This document shows, in pieces, positions 24,471-33,901 of a DNA stretch of 64,000 nt (its first letter is position 1; every line of letters starts with the position of its first letter). Both the position numbers and the translations under genes were made by a program. The notes beneath the pieces are model-generated. The model was given only the letters and a program-made list of their open reading frames with translations. It searched no databases and was not told where the DNA came from. Source of the stretch: Ilumatobacter fluminis (GTDB lineage Bacteria; Actinomycetota; Acidimicrobiia; Acidimicrobiales; Ilumatobacteraceae). Where the stretch lies: positions 1,922,001-1,986,000 of the forward strand of contig NZ_SOAU01000001.1 of the NCBI RefSeq assembly GCF_004364865.1, given 5' to 3'.

Positions 24471-25007
24471 ATGGCGGATATGCGGACGGTCCTCGTGGGC
24501 TGGAAGAAGGGCATGACGAGCATGGCCCAGACGTATGTGGTGGAGATCGAGGGTGACACCGCCCACTTCACCCGGGTCGGGCCAGGTGGTGCGCACTGGA
24601 GCCCCGACTACCTCTCGCTCGGCATGGCGGCGAACGGGGTGAACCCGAACAACCCACTCGAGCGCTCGTACGCCCGACTCGATCTGCAGATCGGGATGGG
24701 CTCGAAGCTCGGCGAGGTTGCCGGCGAAAAGATCCTGGCCAAGTACCGCAAGGAGATCGAGACCAACGTCGCGCTCTTCGACGAACAGGGCCGTGATGCG
24801 GTCCGGCACAAGTCGAACATGTCGGTGCCGGCGTCCGAACTCGCCGCTGCGACCTTCGTCGACAAGTTGCCCGGCGGCGCGCCGCCCGCATTGCGAGTAC
24901 TCGAAGGCCCCCACGCCGAGGCCAAGATCGGCGGCAAGCGCTGGTTCCTGTTCCAGCTCCCCGACACCCCACCCCTGAGCGACCTGTTCGCCGCTGCCTC
25001 GACCTGA
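24471..25007 (+). CDS. Hypothetical protein
   Basis: I do not recognise this 178-residue soluble protein. It begins MADMRTVLVGWKKGMTSMAQ and has a beta-rich first part (TYVVEIEGDTAHFTRVGPGG), a central helical region (LGEVAGEKILAKYRKEIETN), and an end that reads like another small alpha/beta unit (AKIGGKRWFLFQLPDTPPLSDLF). The ATG at 24471 follows AAGGAA at a suitable distance and was preferred over a GTG at 24435. No cysteine pair, metal site or P-loop is visible. It precedes dinB by 55 bases; no functional link is evident. Confidence 0.6.
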   Translation: MADMRTVLVGWKKGMTSMAQTYVVEIEGDTAHFTRVGPGGAHWSPDYLSLGMAANGVNPNNPLERSYARLDLQIGMGSKLGEVAGEKILAKYRKEIETNVALFDEQGRDAVRHKSNMSVPASELAAATFVDKLPGGAPPALRVLEGPHAEAKIGGKRWFLFQLPDTPPLSDLFAAAST

Positions 25008-25062
25008 ACCGACCGTTCCGAACCAGCGGGCGCCCGCCGGTCCGACGGCGTAGCGTGGCCAT

Positions 25063-26382
25063 GTGGCCCCGCCGCACCGAACCATCCTCCACGTCGACAT
25101 GGACGCGTTCTTCGTGTCGGTGGAGTTGCGGCGGCGGCCCGAACTGCGGGGGCAGCCGGTCGTGGTGGGCGGGACGGGGAACCGGGGGGTCGTTGCTGCG
25201 GCGTCGTATGAGGCCCGTCGGTACGGGGTCCACTCGGCGCTGCCGTCGGCGATCGCTCGTCGACGCTGCCCCCATGCCGTGTTCCTGCCGGGCGACCACG
25301 AGTTGTACGCCGAGGTGTCGGGCCAGGTGCACGAGATCTTCGGCCGGTACACGCCGTTGATCGAACCGCTGTCGCTCGACGAGGCGTTCCTCGACGTGAG
25401 CGGCGCGATCCGGCTGTTCGGCGAAGGCGTGGCGATCGCGCAGCGGATCCGCGACGACGTCCACCGCGAACTCGACCTGACCTGCTCCGTCGGCGTCGCC
25501 CCGAACAAGTTCCTCGCCAAGATGGCGTCCGTCGAGGCCAAACCCCGCGCCAAGCCGGAAGGGATCGAACCCGGCGCCGGCGTCGTCGAGGTGCGGCCCG
25601 GGGAGGAGACCTCGTTCCTGCACCCCCTGTCGGTCCGCCGACTGTGGGGCGTCGGGCCGAAGACGTACGAGAAACTCGACCGGATCGGCGTCCGAACGAT
25701 CGGCGATCTGGCTGCCCTGCCGGAATCGACCCTCGTGTCGGCCCTCGGCCCGGCGAGCGGTCACCACCTCCTCGCCCTGTCGCAAGGCCTCGACAGCCGA
25801 CCCGTCGAGGTCGAACGCGACCCGAAGTCGATCGGGCACGAAGAGACCTACCCACACGACCTGTACGAGCTCGACGACCTCGACCGTGAACTGGTCCGGC
25901 TCTCCGACGCGGTCGCCGGTCGGCTCCGCAAGTTCGGCAACGGCGCCAAGACCCTCACCCTCAAGGTCCGGTTCGCCGGATTCCGCACCGTCACCCGCTC
26001 GGTCACCCTGCCCGCCGGCATCGACACCGCTCCGGAGATCGTCGCCGCCGTGAAACCCCTGCTCCACGCACTCGACGTCTCAGCGGGCGTCCGCCTGTTG
26101 GGGGTGTCGGGCAGCAACTTCGGTGGTCGGTCGGAACAGCTCGACCTGTTCAGCGCGATGGCGCCCGAACCGGCCCCCGACGTGCAGCGGTCGTCGGCGG
26201 CGATCGACGAGATCCGGGAGAAGTTCGGGGCGGCCGCGATCGGCCCGGCGAGCTCGATCAGCGGCGACAAACTCAGGGTCGTCCGGCGTGGCGCGCAGCA
26301 GTGGGGACCCGACCAACAACCCGGTTCGGAGCCCGGACCCACCCGTTCGGGCGACACCGACGGGACGAACGACCCGAATTGA
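25063..26382 (+). CDS. dinB: DNA polymerase IV
   Basis: This Y-family translesion polymerase has 439 residues. Catalytic carboxylates are Asp12 in HVDMDAFFVSVE and Asp106/Glu107 in LSLDEAFLDVS; the Phe after DAF is the probable steric gate. SYEARRYGVHSALP, CSVGVAPNKFLAKMAS and LWGVGPKTYEKL (thumb helix-hairpin-helix) are all present. The little-finger domain ends with QLDLFS, a good sliding-clamp-binding motif, followed by a tail of about 80 residues of low complexity. GTG start. No LexA-type box was recognised upstream. Confidence 0.95.
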   Translation: MAPPHRTILHVDMDAFFVSVELRRRPELRGQPVVVGGTGNRGVVAAASYEARRYGVHSALPSAIARRRCPHAVFLPGDHELYAEVSGQVHEIFGRYTPLIEPLSLDEAFLDVSGAIRLFGEGVAIAQRIRDDVHRELDLTCSVGVAPNKFLAKMASVEAKPRAKPEGIEPGAGVVEVRPGEETSFLHPLSVRRLWGVGPKTYEKLDRIGVRTIGDLAALPESTLVSALGPASGHHLLALSQGLDSRPVEVERDPKSIGHEETYPHDLYELDDLDRELVRLSDAVAGRLRKFGNGAKTLTLKVRFAGFRTVTRSVTLPAGIDTAPEIVAAVKPLLHALDVSAGVRLLGVSGSNFGGRSEQLDLFSAMAPEPAPDVQRSSAAIDEIREKFGAAAIGPASSISGDKLRVVRRGAQQWGPDQQPGSEPGPTRSGDTDGTNDPN

Positions 26383-26428
26383 GCCCGGTCGCGTTGAGAC
26401 TGCGGCAGAAACCTGCGATGATGATGCC

Positions 26429-26752
26429 GTGCCACTGTCCGAAGACGAGCAACGGATCCTCCGTCAGATCGAGCTCGATCTGCAATCCGACCCGACGTTC
26501 CAGCAGCGCGTCCACCGCGTCTCGCGTCGTCGCCTGATCGGACTCTCGGTGGCACTGGTCGTCGGACTGGTGCTCACCATCCTCGGCCTGGCACTCCACT
26601 TCTGGCTCGCCTTCGGTGGCTTCATCGCCGTTCTGGTGATCGCGATCATGCTCGAACAAGAGGTTCGAGTCGTCGGACGCGACAAGATCGGCCAGCTACC
26701 GATCAACGCCTGGCTCACGGGTTCGGCCCGAGAGCAACGCCGCCAGGACTGA
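26429..26752 (+). CDS. DUF3040 membrane protein
   Basis: This 107-residue protein begins MPLSEDEQRILRQIELDLQS, the signature N-terminus of the actinobacterial DUF3040 family. Two close hydrophobic segments (LIGLSVALVVGLVLTILGLAL and FWLAFGGFIAVLVIAIML) place it in the inner membrane with a cytoplasmic N-terminal helix. Family function is unknown. The GTG at 26429 was chosen because DUF3040 proteins start exactly here. In many actinobacteria such genes lie close to dinB or to mraZ/dcw; here it follows dinB by 46 bases. Confidence 0.85.
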   Translation: MPLSEDEQRILRQIELDLQSDPTFQQRVHRVSRRRLIGLSVALVVGLVLTILGLALHFWLAFGGFIAVLVIAIMLEQEVRVVGRDKIGQLPINAWLTGSAREQRRQD

Positions 26753-26850
26753 ACCTCCCCGTCGCCGCTCTGCGGCATCGTGTCCCCCGCCGTCGATCTC
26801 GATGGTCCGCGGTCGCCCTCGACACCGCTCGGCCGCGCTGCGACCGAGCG

Positions 26851-29160
26851 TCAGCGGTACGCCGTGAAGTAGCGCTCGACGCGCTGCGTCGCCGTCATCG
26901 TGTCGGTCGTGATCTTGTCGATCTGGGTGGCCCAGAGCTCGCAGTCGTCGGCGATCGAGTCGCCGAACGTGCCGCGCCGCTCGACGTCGAGTTCGTCCGG
27001 TCGGGCGAACGACACGAGATCGACCACTTCGGCGAGCGAGGCCATCGGCCTGGCGGCAACCGGCATCACCGCAGCCGTCGCCGTCGCCCATTCGGTCGCC
27101 GTCATCGCCGGCGACCCGACGACGCCGACATCGGAGGCGGCAGCGCACGCCCGTTGCCAGGCCGCCGCGATCTGGTCGCGGGGTCCGTGCACCCGTGACC
27201 GCAAGCGCAGCAGCCGTCGGATGATCGCCGGTGCTGCGATCACCAGAACCACCAGCGAGATCACGACGATCGGAGTCCACGGGAATCCGCCGCTCCCGTC
27301 GTCGTCACCGCTACCGACCGGGACCGGTTCGATGTTGGGGTCGGGGTCGGACGGGATGCCGGCGTCGGCCGGCGTGTCGGGCACGGCGTCGCCGGGGATC
27401 GTGGTGGTGGTCACGGCGGGGGAGTCGTTCTGCACGACGGTCGGCGGAGCAGTCGGCGTGGGGCCCGGCAGCGGATCGGCACCGGAGCCGTCACCGCCGC
27501 CGGTTCCCGACTCGTCCTGCTGCGCCGGCACGCCCGTGTACGACTCGGCGCCGGGTGCGCCACGACCCGGTGTCGGTTCGAAGGCGACCCAGCCGATGCC
27601 GTCGAACCACAGCTCGGGCCAGGCGTGGGCGTTCTTGCCGATCACGGTGAACCATCCCGGCTCCTCCTGCGTGCCGGGGGTGTATCCGACGGCGACCCGC
27701 GACGGGATCCCGGCGACGCGTGCCATCGCCGCGAAGGTGGCGGCGAACTGCTCGCAGTAGCCGGCGCGGACCTCGAAGAAGCTCTCGATCGCATTGGCAT
27801 CGTGACCCGACTGCACCTCGAGGCTGTACGTGAACTGGGTCGGATCACGGAACCACGACTGCAGGGCGAGCGCCTGCTCGTACGGCGACGTGATCCCGGC
27901 GGTCAGCCGTTCGGTCTCCTCGAACAACACGTCGGGGAGGTTGTCGGGCAGTTCGAGATAGATCTCGTCGGGCACCGCTGCGACACCGGCACTCGCCAAC
28001 GTCTCGGGATCGGCGTCGGGGGCGACGGAGACGATGTCGAACAGGTCGCCGGGCTCGAAATCCTGTGGCGACAGCAAGGTGCTCGAATCGTCCTGCTGGC
28101 GCAGCCGCAGCTGTTTGCCGTCGGACACGCCGGAGGCCTGCACCGGGTCGGCGGCTGCGGGCACCACGTCGCCCTCGAGGGCGAGGATCTGGATCTGCTG
28201 GCGGATGCGGGTGCCGTCCCCGCTCGTCGGAGCGTCGACCGGGTCGAGATCGCTCGGCGGCAGCGTGAACCGCTGACCGTCGAACGCGGCCAGGGTGATC
28301 AGGCGCCAGTACGCCTCCTCGTCGGCGTTCACCCGGAACAGTTCGACGTTGCCGAGGTTGGTCAGCCGACTCCGGATGTCGACGAGCGGGTTGTCGATCA
28401 GGTTGGTGCCCGACCGTCCCTTCGTCTCGTAGAGCGGCTCCTCACCGGCACCGGGGAGTCGTGGGCCGATCGCGCCGGCGAGCAGTGCGATGACGAGCGC
28501 CGAGGCGAGTGCCACCGGCGCGGCGAGCGACGTGGCACTCCGGCGCGCCGACAGCACGGTCGCCCGATCACGGTCGTGGAGCTGTCGGAGCGCGATCACG
28601 GCGAGCACGCCGGTGCCCACCAGGAGCGCCGTCGACGCGATACGCAACCGGTCGTCGCCGAGAGCGGCGATGAAGACGAACAGCACGCCGCCGGGCACGA
28701 GTGCTTCGCCCCTCGCCTGGGCGCGGAACGCGAAGGCATCCGACATCGAGATGACGAGCACGAGCGACAGCGCCGACAGCGACGCCCAGCCGACGACGTC
28801 GTACAGCACCGGCGCCACCGCCGTGGGGAACTGGTCTCGGACGAGCGACAGCTGGTTCTGAACGGCATCCCAGGTCGTGCCACCCGGGATCAGCAGGTTC
28901 AGCGTGTCGCGGTAGTAGACGACGCCGAGCAGCCACACCAGCACGAGTGCCTGTGCCGGGATCGCCAGCCAGCCGCTCACGCCGGCTCGCCGGAGCCCGA
29001 ACGAGAAGCCGTGGCCGACGACGGCGAGCAGGACGAAGTCGGACAGGAACGCCCACCCGGAAAAGACCCGGGCGAAGCCGACCGCGACGGCGATCGTGTA
29101 CCCGCACAGGGCGACCGTGGCGAGGGCGTCCTTCGTCAACGAGGTCGAGGGGCGACTCAT
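26851..29160 (-). CDS. Transglutaminase-like membrane protein (TgpA/DUF3488 type)
   Basis: This 769-residue protein has an N-terminal block of about seven hydrophobic segments (residues 10-240), a large outer region with the transglutaminase core, a Pro/Thr/Asp-rich linker, one more hydrophobic segment (WTPIVVISLVVLVIAAPAII) and a C-terminal cytoplasmic domain. The catalytic Cys469 is in RAGYCEQFAATFAAMARVAGIPSR-type sequence and His512 in GKNAHAWPELWF. It is the third gene of a MoxR-DUF58-transglutaminase operon, overlapping DUF58 by four bases. That set is widespread. Its role, possibly cell-envelope protein processing or cross-linking, is not settled. Confidence 0.9.
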   Translation of the reverse strand: MSRPSTSLTKDALATVALCGYTIAVAVGFARVFSGWAFLSDFVLLAVVGHGFSFGLRRAGVSGWLAIPAQALVLVWLLGVVYYRDTLNLLIPGGTTWDAVQNQLSLVRDQFPTAVAPVLYDVVGWASLSALSLVLVISMSDAFAFRAQARGEALVPGGVLFVFIAALGDDRLRIASTALLVGTGVLAVIALRQLHDRDRATVLSARRSATSLAAPVALASALVIALLAGAIGPRLPGAGEEPLYETKGRSGTNLIDNPLVDIRSRLTNLGNVELFRVNADEEAYWRLITLAAFDGQRFTLPPSDLDPVDAPTSGDGTRIRQQIQILALEGDVVPAAADPVQASGVSDGKQLRLRQQDDSSTLLSPQDFEPGDLFDIVSVAPDADPETLASAGVAAVPDEIYLELPDNLPDVLFEETERLTAGITSPYEQALALQSWFRDPTQFTYSLEVQSGHDANAIESFFEVRAGYCEQFAATFAAMARVAGIPSRVAVGYTPGTQEEPGWFTVIGKNAHAWPELWFDGIGWVAFEPTPGRGAPGAESYTGVPAQQDESGTGGGDGSGADPLPGPTPTAPPTVVQNDSPAVTTTTIPGDAVPDTPADAGIPSDPDPNIEPVPVGSGDDDGSGGFPWTPIVVISLVVLVIAAPAIIRRLLRLRSRVHGPRDQIAAAWQRACAAASDVGVVGSPAMTATEWATATAAVMPVAARPMASLAEVVDLVSFARPDELDVERRGTFGDSIADDCELWATQIDKITTDTMTATQRVERYFTAYR

Positions 29161-30332
29161 GCCGATGCCGCCGTGTGGAGTTCGTGGGTGAGGCCGCGCG
29201 TCCCGGCCAGGCGGTTCCACTGTTCGCGGAACGACTCGAGCGTCGACGCGTCGACCGTGAGCCGACTGCCGCCGTCGCCGCCCGACCCGGTGAAGATGCC
29301 GATCCGAGTGAGTGTCGGGTCGGTGCTCCGGTCGGTCTGGCGCCACGCGGGACGATCGGGCGAGGAGGTGACGATCACCACGAGCCCGAGCCCCTCGCCG
29401 GGGTCGCGCTCGACGTCGTCGATCGCAGGACCCGGCTCGAGGCGTGCGAGCCGTTCGAGCGCGTGGGTCGCTACATCGGGACCCCGGAGGTCGATGTCGC
29501 CGCCGGTGACGAAGCGGGTGGTCAGCCCGGCCCGTTCGGCACTGAGTGCGATGCTCGCCGAGATCGTGACCGCCCGCTCGAACACGTCGGCCGCGGCGTC
29601 GTCGACAGGAGCCGGGTAGGAGGCGGCCTCCCGGTCGAGGATCACGATGCAGCGCCGAACACCCTGCGCCTCGTGCTGTCGCACCTTCAGATCCTCGGAC
29701 CGCGCCGACGCCCGCCAGTGGATCGACCTCGGCTCGTCGCCGGGCACGTAGTCGCGCAAGCTGTGGAACTCACCGACGCCGGTTCGCTGTGCGAGCGCGA
29801 GGAGGTGGCGCCCGAGCACACCGTGGCCGAGCGACGGCATGGCGACCTCGATCGTCTGCGGCGCCACGGTCACCTCGGTGGCCGGGGCTGCGATCGTCGT
29901 GCCGCCGGCCAGCCCGAGCAGGTCGTACCGCTCGAGGGTGGTGGGGCCGATCGTGAGCACGCCGCGTCGCTGCGCCGGCACGCGATAGCCGGCGTCGACG
30001 TGCTGCCCGGCGCCGAGGGTGGCGATCGTGAGCCGTGCCGAACTGGCGGTGCCGACCGGCTCGACGAGCGACACGCGCGGCGACCGGACCGAGCCACGGT
30101 TCTCGATCGTCAGGTCGACCCGCCCGGCGTCACCGACGGTCAGCATCGAGGGGTGCACCCAGCGGTGGACGTGGACTCGGGGGCGGAACAGCTGCACGAC
30201 GAGCACCGCCAGGACGACGGCGACCGCGAGCGCGGCGCCGATCACGAACAACTCGAGGATGCCGAAGACGCGTCCGACGACGATGGCCACGACCGCCGAA
30301 ACGGCGATGGTCCAGCCCTGACGAGTGGGCAT
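29157..30332 (-). CDS. DUF58 domain protein
   Basis: This 391-residue protein has two N-terminal hydrophobic segments (WTIAVSAVVAIVVGRVFGI and LFVIGAALAVAVVLAVLVV), a beta-rich region, and the DUF58 block EFHSLRDYVPGDEPRSIHWRASAR. A von Willebrand-like strand, CIVILDREAAS, follows. DUF58 proteins pair with MoxR ATPases and transglutaminase-like proteins, as here. The ATG at 30332 sits 11 bases after the moxR stop, and its own stop overlaps the transglutaminase ATG. Likely a membrane-anchored partner or client of the ATPase. Confidence 0.9.
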   Translation of the reverse strand: MPTRQGWTIAVSAVVAIVVGRVFGILELFVIGAALAVAVVLAVLVVQLFRPRVHVHRWVHPSMLTVGDAGRVDLTIENRGSVRSPRVSLVEPVGTASSARLTIATLGAGQHVDAGYRVPAQRRGVLTIGPTTLERYDLLGLAGGTTIAAPATEVTVAPQTIEVAMPSLGHGVLGRHLLALAQRTGVGEFHSLRDYVPGDEPRSIHWRASARSEDLKVRQHEAQGVRRCIVILDREAASYPAPVDDAAADVFERAVTISASIALSAERAGLTTRFVTGGDIDLRGPDVATHALERLARLEPGPAIDDVERDPGEGLGLVVIVTSSPDRPAWRQTDRSTDPTLTRIGIFTGSGGDGGSRLTVDASTLESFREQWNRLAGTRGLTHELHTAASA

Positions 30333-30343
30333 CTGCCCCGCCG

Positions 30344-31303
<960 letters not shown>

Positions 31304-31370
31304 GGGGCGTCAGGCTAGACCCTGGCCGGAGTCCGTGTCGTTCGGCCCGTCGGCGCTACCGTTGCCCGCC

Positions 31371-32282
31371 GTGACCGAACCCGCCGATGCGACCGACGCC
31401 GGATTCCTGGCGATCGACCTCGGTCCGTCGCGTCTCACGTGCGGCGTCGTCGACGAGCGCGGCGACGTCGTCCTCCGAGATCGCATCGCGACACCGTCGC
31501 GCAACGTGTGGCCGGCGCTCACCCAACTCGTCAAGCGTGTCCTGGCGGCGAAGCCGTCCGACGTCACCCCGATCGCCGTCGGACTGACGTGCCCGGGGCC
31601 GATCGATCACGGCACCGGGTCGATGAAGCCCGTCGGCATGCCGACGTGGCACGACTTCCCGCTGCGCCGCGAACTGTCGGCCATCACCGACCTGCCCGTG
31701 TACATCGACACCGCCGGACGCGGTCTCGCCCGGGCCGAGCTCTGGCGAGGTGAGTTCGCCGGGGTCCCGTTCGCCGACCAGAACTTCGCGACCCTGTCGG
31801 TCGGCGACGAGGTCGACGGCGCACTCGTGAGCGGCGGTCGCGTCCTCGAGGGCCTCACCGACAACCTCGGACAGTTCGGCCATCTGGTCGTCGAACCCGA
31901 CGGCGCCGAATGCGTCTGCGGTGCGGCCGGCTGCCTCGCCGCCTACGCGAGCGTCCGTGCGATCGAGGCGTCCACCGGACGCGAGTTACGGCGCACGCCG
32001 CCGGCCCGGATCGACAACGTCGGCACGATGCTCGCCCGCGCCTGCGCGTCGCTCGCCGCCATGCTCGACGTGTCGGAGATCGTCATCGGCGGCGTCGTCC
32101 CCGAGGTGCTCGGTCCGCCGATGTTCGACGCCCTCGCCAAGGAGTTCGAGGTGCGCAGCTGCTTGCCGCACCTCGAATCGGTGCGGGTGCGCGGGGTGAG
32201 CTCGCGGCAGGTCGGTCCGCTCATCGCCGCGGCCGCGGTCGCACTGGCGCAGCACAGCGTCGACGCGGTCGCTCCGGACTGA
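31371..32282 (+). CDS. ROK family protein, divergent
   Basis: This 303-residue protein has the ROK/glucokinase-like fold. The zinc motif CVCGAAGCLAAYAS (consensus CxCGxxGCLE) and the final SEIVIGGVVPEV block are clear. Other sites are altered: the ATP phosphate loop is AIDLGPSRLTCGVVD instead of DIGGTK, the sugar-binding GExGH is GQFGH, and the catalytic region NDANAA is IDTAGRG, keeping the Asp. It has no DNA-binding domain. It may be a sugar kinase with changed specificity or a non-catalytic ROK protein. GTG start. Divergent from moxR; 25 bases before an acyl-CoA dehydrogenase gene. Confidence 0.8.
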   Translation: MTEPADATDAGFLAIDLGPSRLTCGVVDERGDVVLRDRIATPSRNVWPALTQLVKRVLAAKPSDVTPIAVGLTCPGPIDHGTGSMKPVGMPTWHDFPLRRELSAITDLPVYIDTAGRGLARAELWRGEFAGVPFADQNFATLSVGDEVDGALVSGGRVLEGLTDNLGQFGHLVVEPDGAECVCGAAGCLAAYASVRAIEASTGRELRRTPPARIDNVGTMLARACASLAAMLDVSEIVIGGVVPEVLGPPMFDALAKEFEVRSCLPHLESVRVRGVSSRQVGPLIAAAAVALAQHSVDAVAPD

Positions 32283-32307
32283 AACCGCGCGCCGACCGAG
32301 GAGTAGC

Positions 32308-33537
32308 GTGATCGGCATGCAGCCGACCTATTCCGCAGACGCCGAGGCCTACCGCCAGAAAGTGCAGGCCTTCCTCGCCGAGAAGCTGCCGTCCAACTGG
32401 GGCGGCATGGGCACCCTCGAGGGCGATGCGCTCACCGAGTTCGTCACCGAGTGGCGCGGCACCCTCTACGAGGCCAACTACCTCGCCCCGGGCTGGCCGG
32501 CCGAGTACGGCGGCGCCGGGCTCACGGCGCTCGAGCAGGTGATCCTCGCCGAGGAGTTCGCCAAAGCCGGCGTGCCGACCGGCGGACCGAACGATGGGTT
32601 CGGCATCCAGATGCTCGGCAACACGCTGCTCATGATGGGCAGCGAGGAGCAGAAGCAGTACTACTTGCCGCGCATCCTCTCCGGTGAGGACACCTGGTGC
32701 CAGGGCTACTCCGAGCCCAACGCCGGTTCCGACCTCGGCAACGTCGGTCTGCGTGCCGTCCTCGACGGCGACCAGTGGGTGCTCAACGGCCAGAAGATCT
32801 GGACGTCGGCCGGCCACCTCGCCGATCACATCTTCACCGTCGCCCGCACCGACCCCGACGCGCCGAAGCACAAGGGCATCTCGTTCCTCCTGGTCGACAT
32901 GCGTCAGCCGGGCATCGAGGTGCGCCCGATCAGGATGATCTCGGGCGAGTCCGAGTTCAACGAGGTCTTCTACACCGACGCCGTCACGCCGAAGGACCAC
33001 GTCGTCGGCGGGGTCAACGACGGATGGCGCGTCGCCATGGCGCTGCTCGGGTACGAGCGCGGCGAGGCCGCGGCCACCCAGCCGATCCGGTTCCAGGCCG
33101 AAGTTGATCGACTGTTCATCCTCGCCAAGGAACGCGGCGTCGCCGACGACCCCGTGATCCGCCAGAAGCTCGCGTGGGCCTACTCGCAGGTCCAGATCAT
33201 GCGCTACAACGGCATGCGCGTCCTCACCCAGTTCCTCCAGGGCCATCACCCCGGCCCCGACGCCGCGATCGGCAAGCTGTTCTGGAGCGAGTACCACCGC
33301 ATCGTCACCGAGCTCGCCGTCGACATCTACGGCGCCGAGGCGATGGTCGTCGACGGGCGGGAGCCCTCGTCGGCGTTCGGTGCCGACGACGCGGGCGCAG
33401 CGAACTCGACCGGATCGTGGGTGAACACGTTCCTCAACGCCCGCGCCGGCACGATCTACGCCGGGTCGTCCGAGATCCAGCGCAACATCATCGGCGAGAT
33501 GGTGCTCGGCCTGCCCAAGGAGCCTCGTCCGAAGTGA
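32308..33537 (+). CDS. Acyl-CoA dehydrogenase
   Basis: This 409-residue flavin-dependent acyl-CoA dehydrogenase has an N-terminal helical part with LYEANYLAPGWPAEYGGAG, the central CQGYSEPNAGSDLGNVGLRA and WVLNGQKIWTSAGHLADHIF, and the C-terminal ARAGTIYAGSSEIQRNIIGEMVLGLPK. This last block is characteristic of the FadE subfamily common in actinobacterial lipid and sterol breakdown, whose members sometimes form heterodimers. The GTG at 32308 has GAGGAG four bases upstream; an ATG at 32317 is the alternative. It overlaps the small downstream gene by four bases. Substrate unknown. Confidence 0.92.
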   Translation: MIGMQPTYSADAEAYRQKVQAFLAEKLPSNWGGMGTLEGDALTEFVTEWRGTLYEANYLAPGWPAEYGGAGLTALEQVILAEEFAKAGVPTGGPNDGFGIQMLGNTLLMMGSEEQKQYYLPRILSGEDTWCQGYSEPNAGSDLGNVGLRAVLDGDQWVLNGQKIWTSAGHLADHIFTVARTDPDAPKHKGISFLLVDMRQPGIEVRPIRMISGESEFNEVFYTDAVTPKDHVVGGVNDGWRVAMALLGYERGEAAATQPIRFQAEVDRLFILAKERGVADDPVIRQKLAWAYSQVQIMRYNGMRVLTQFLQGHHPGPDAAIGKLFWSEYHRIVTELAVDIYGAEAMVVDGREPSSAFGADDAGAANSTGSWVNTFLNARAGTIYAGSSEIQRNIIGEMVLGLPKEPRPK

Positions 33538-33776
33538 CCTTCTCGACGGTGCTGGCGGTCGTCCGGCGACCCGATCTCTGGACGACCGCTGCCCGTCAGG
33601 CACGTCGCACCGCGCCGCCCGGTTGGTGGAAGCACCGGCCGTTCCTGCCCGTCCCGTCGGGCGACTACCTCCGTTTCCGGCTGACGACGCAGTACGGCGA
33701 TCCCGACGCCCGTCCCGATCCGTCCGACACCATCGCCTATCTGGAGTGGTGTCGTGAGTGGGACCGGGCCGCTTGA
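33534..33776 (+). CDS. Small conserved actinobacterial protein
   Basis: This 80-residue soluble basic protein starts with GTG in a GTGA overlap with the dehydrogenase stop. It contains RRPDLWTTAARQARRTAPPG followed by WWKHRPFLPVPSGDYLRFR and ends IAYLEWCREWDRAA. This Trp/Pro-rich pattern recurs in small uncharacterised proteins of many actinobacteria. No catalytic motif is visible. Coupling to the dehydrogenase is probably positional; function unknown. Confidence 0.7.
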   Translation: MTFSTVLAVVRRPDLWTTAARQARRTAPPGWWKHRPFLPVPSGDYLRFRLTTQYGDPDARPDPSDTIAYLEWCREWDRAA

Positions 33777-33901
33777 CGAACGACCGCATCGGAAGCCGCT
33801 GAATCGCGCTCATCGCGCGAAGTCGCCGCAGATCACGACGGCGTGAGGTTTTCGAACAATTTTTGCTCAAGGCGCTCATGCAATGGGACGAAAGATCCGG
33901 C

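Noticed and set aside
33777-33901. c-di-AMP (ydaO) riboswitch upstream of the LysM/NlpC gene
   Set aside because: Wall hydrolase genes in actinobacteria often carry one, and CCGCTGAATC looked suggestive, but the leader is too short and the conserved GGGGAACC-type blocks are not visible.
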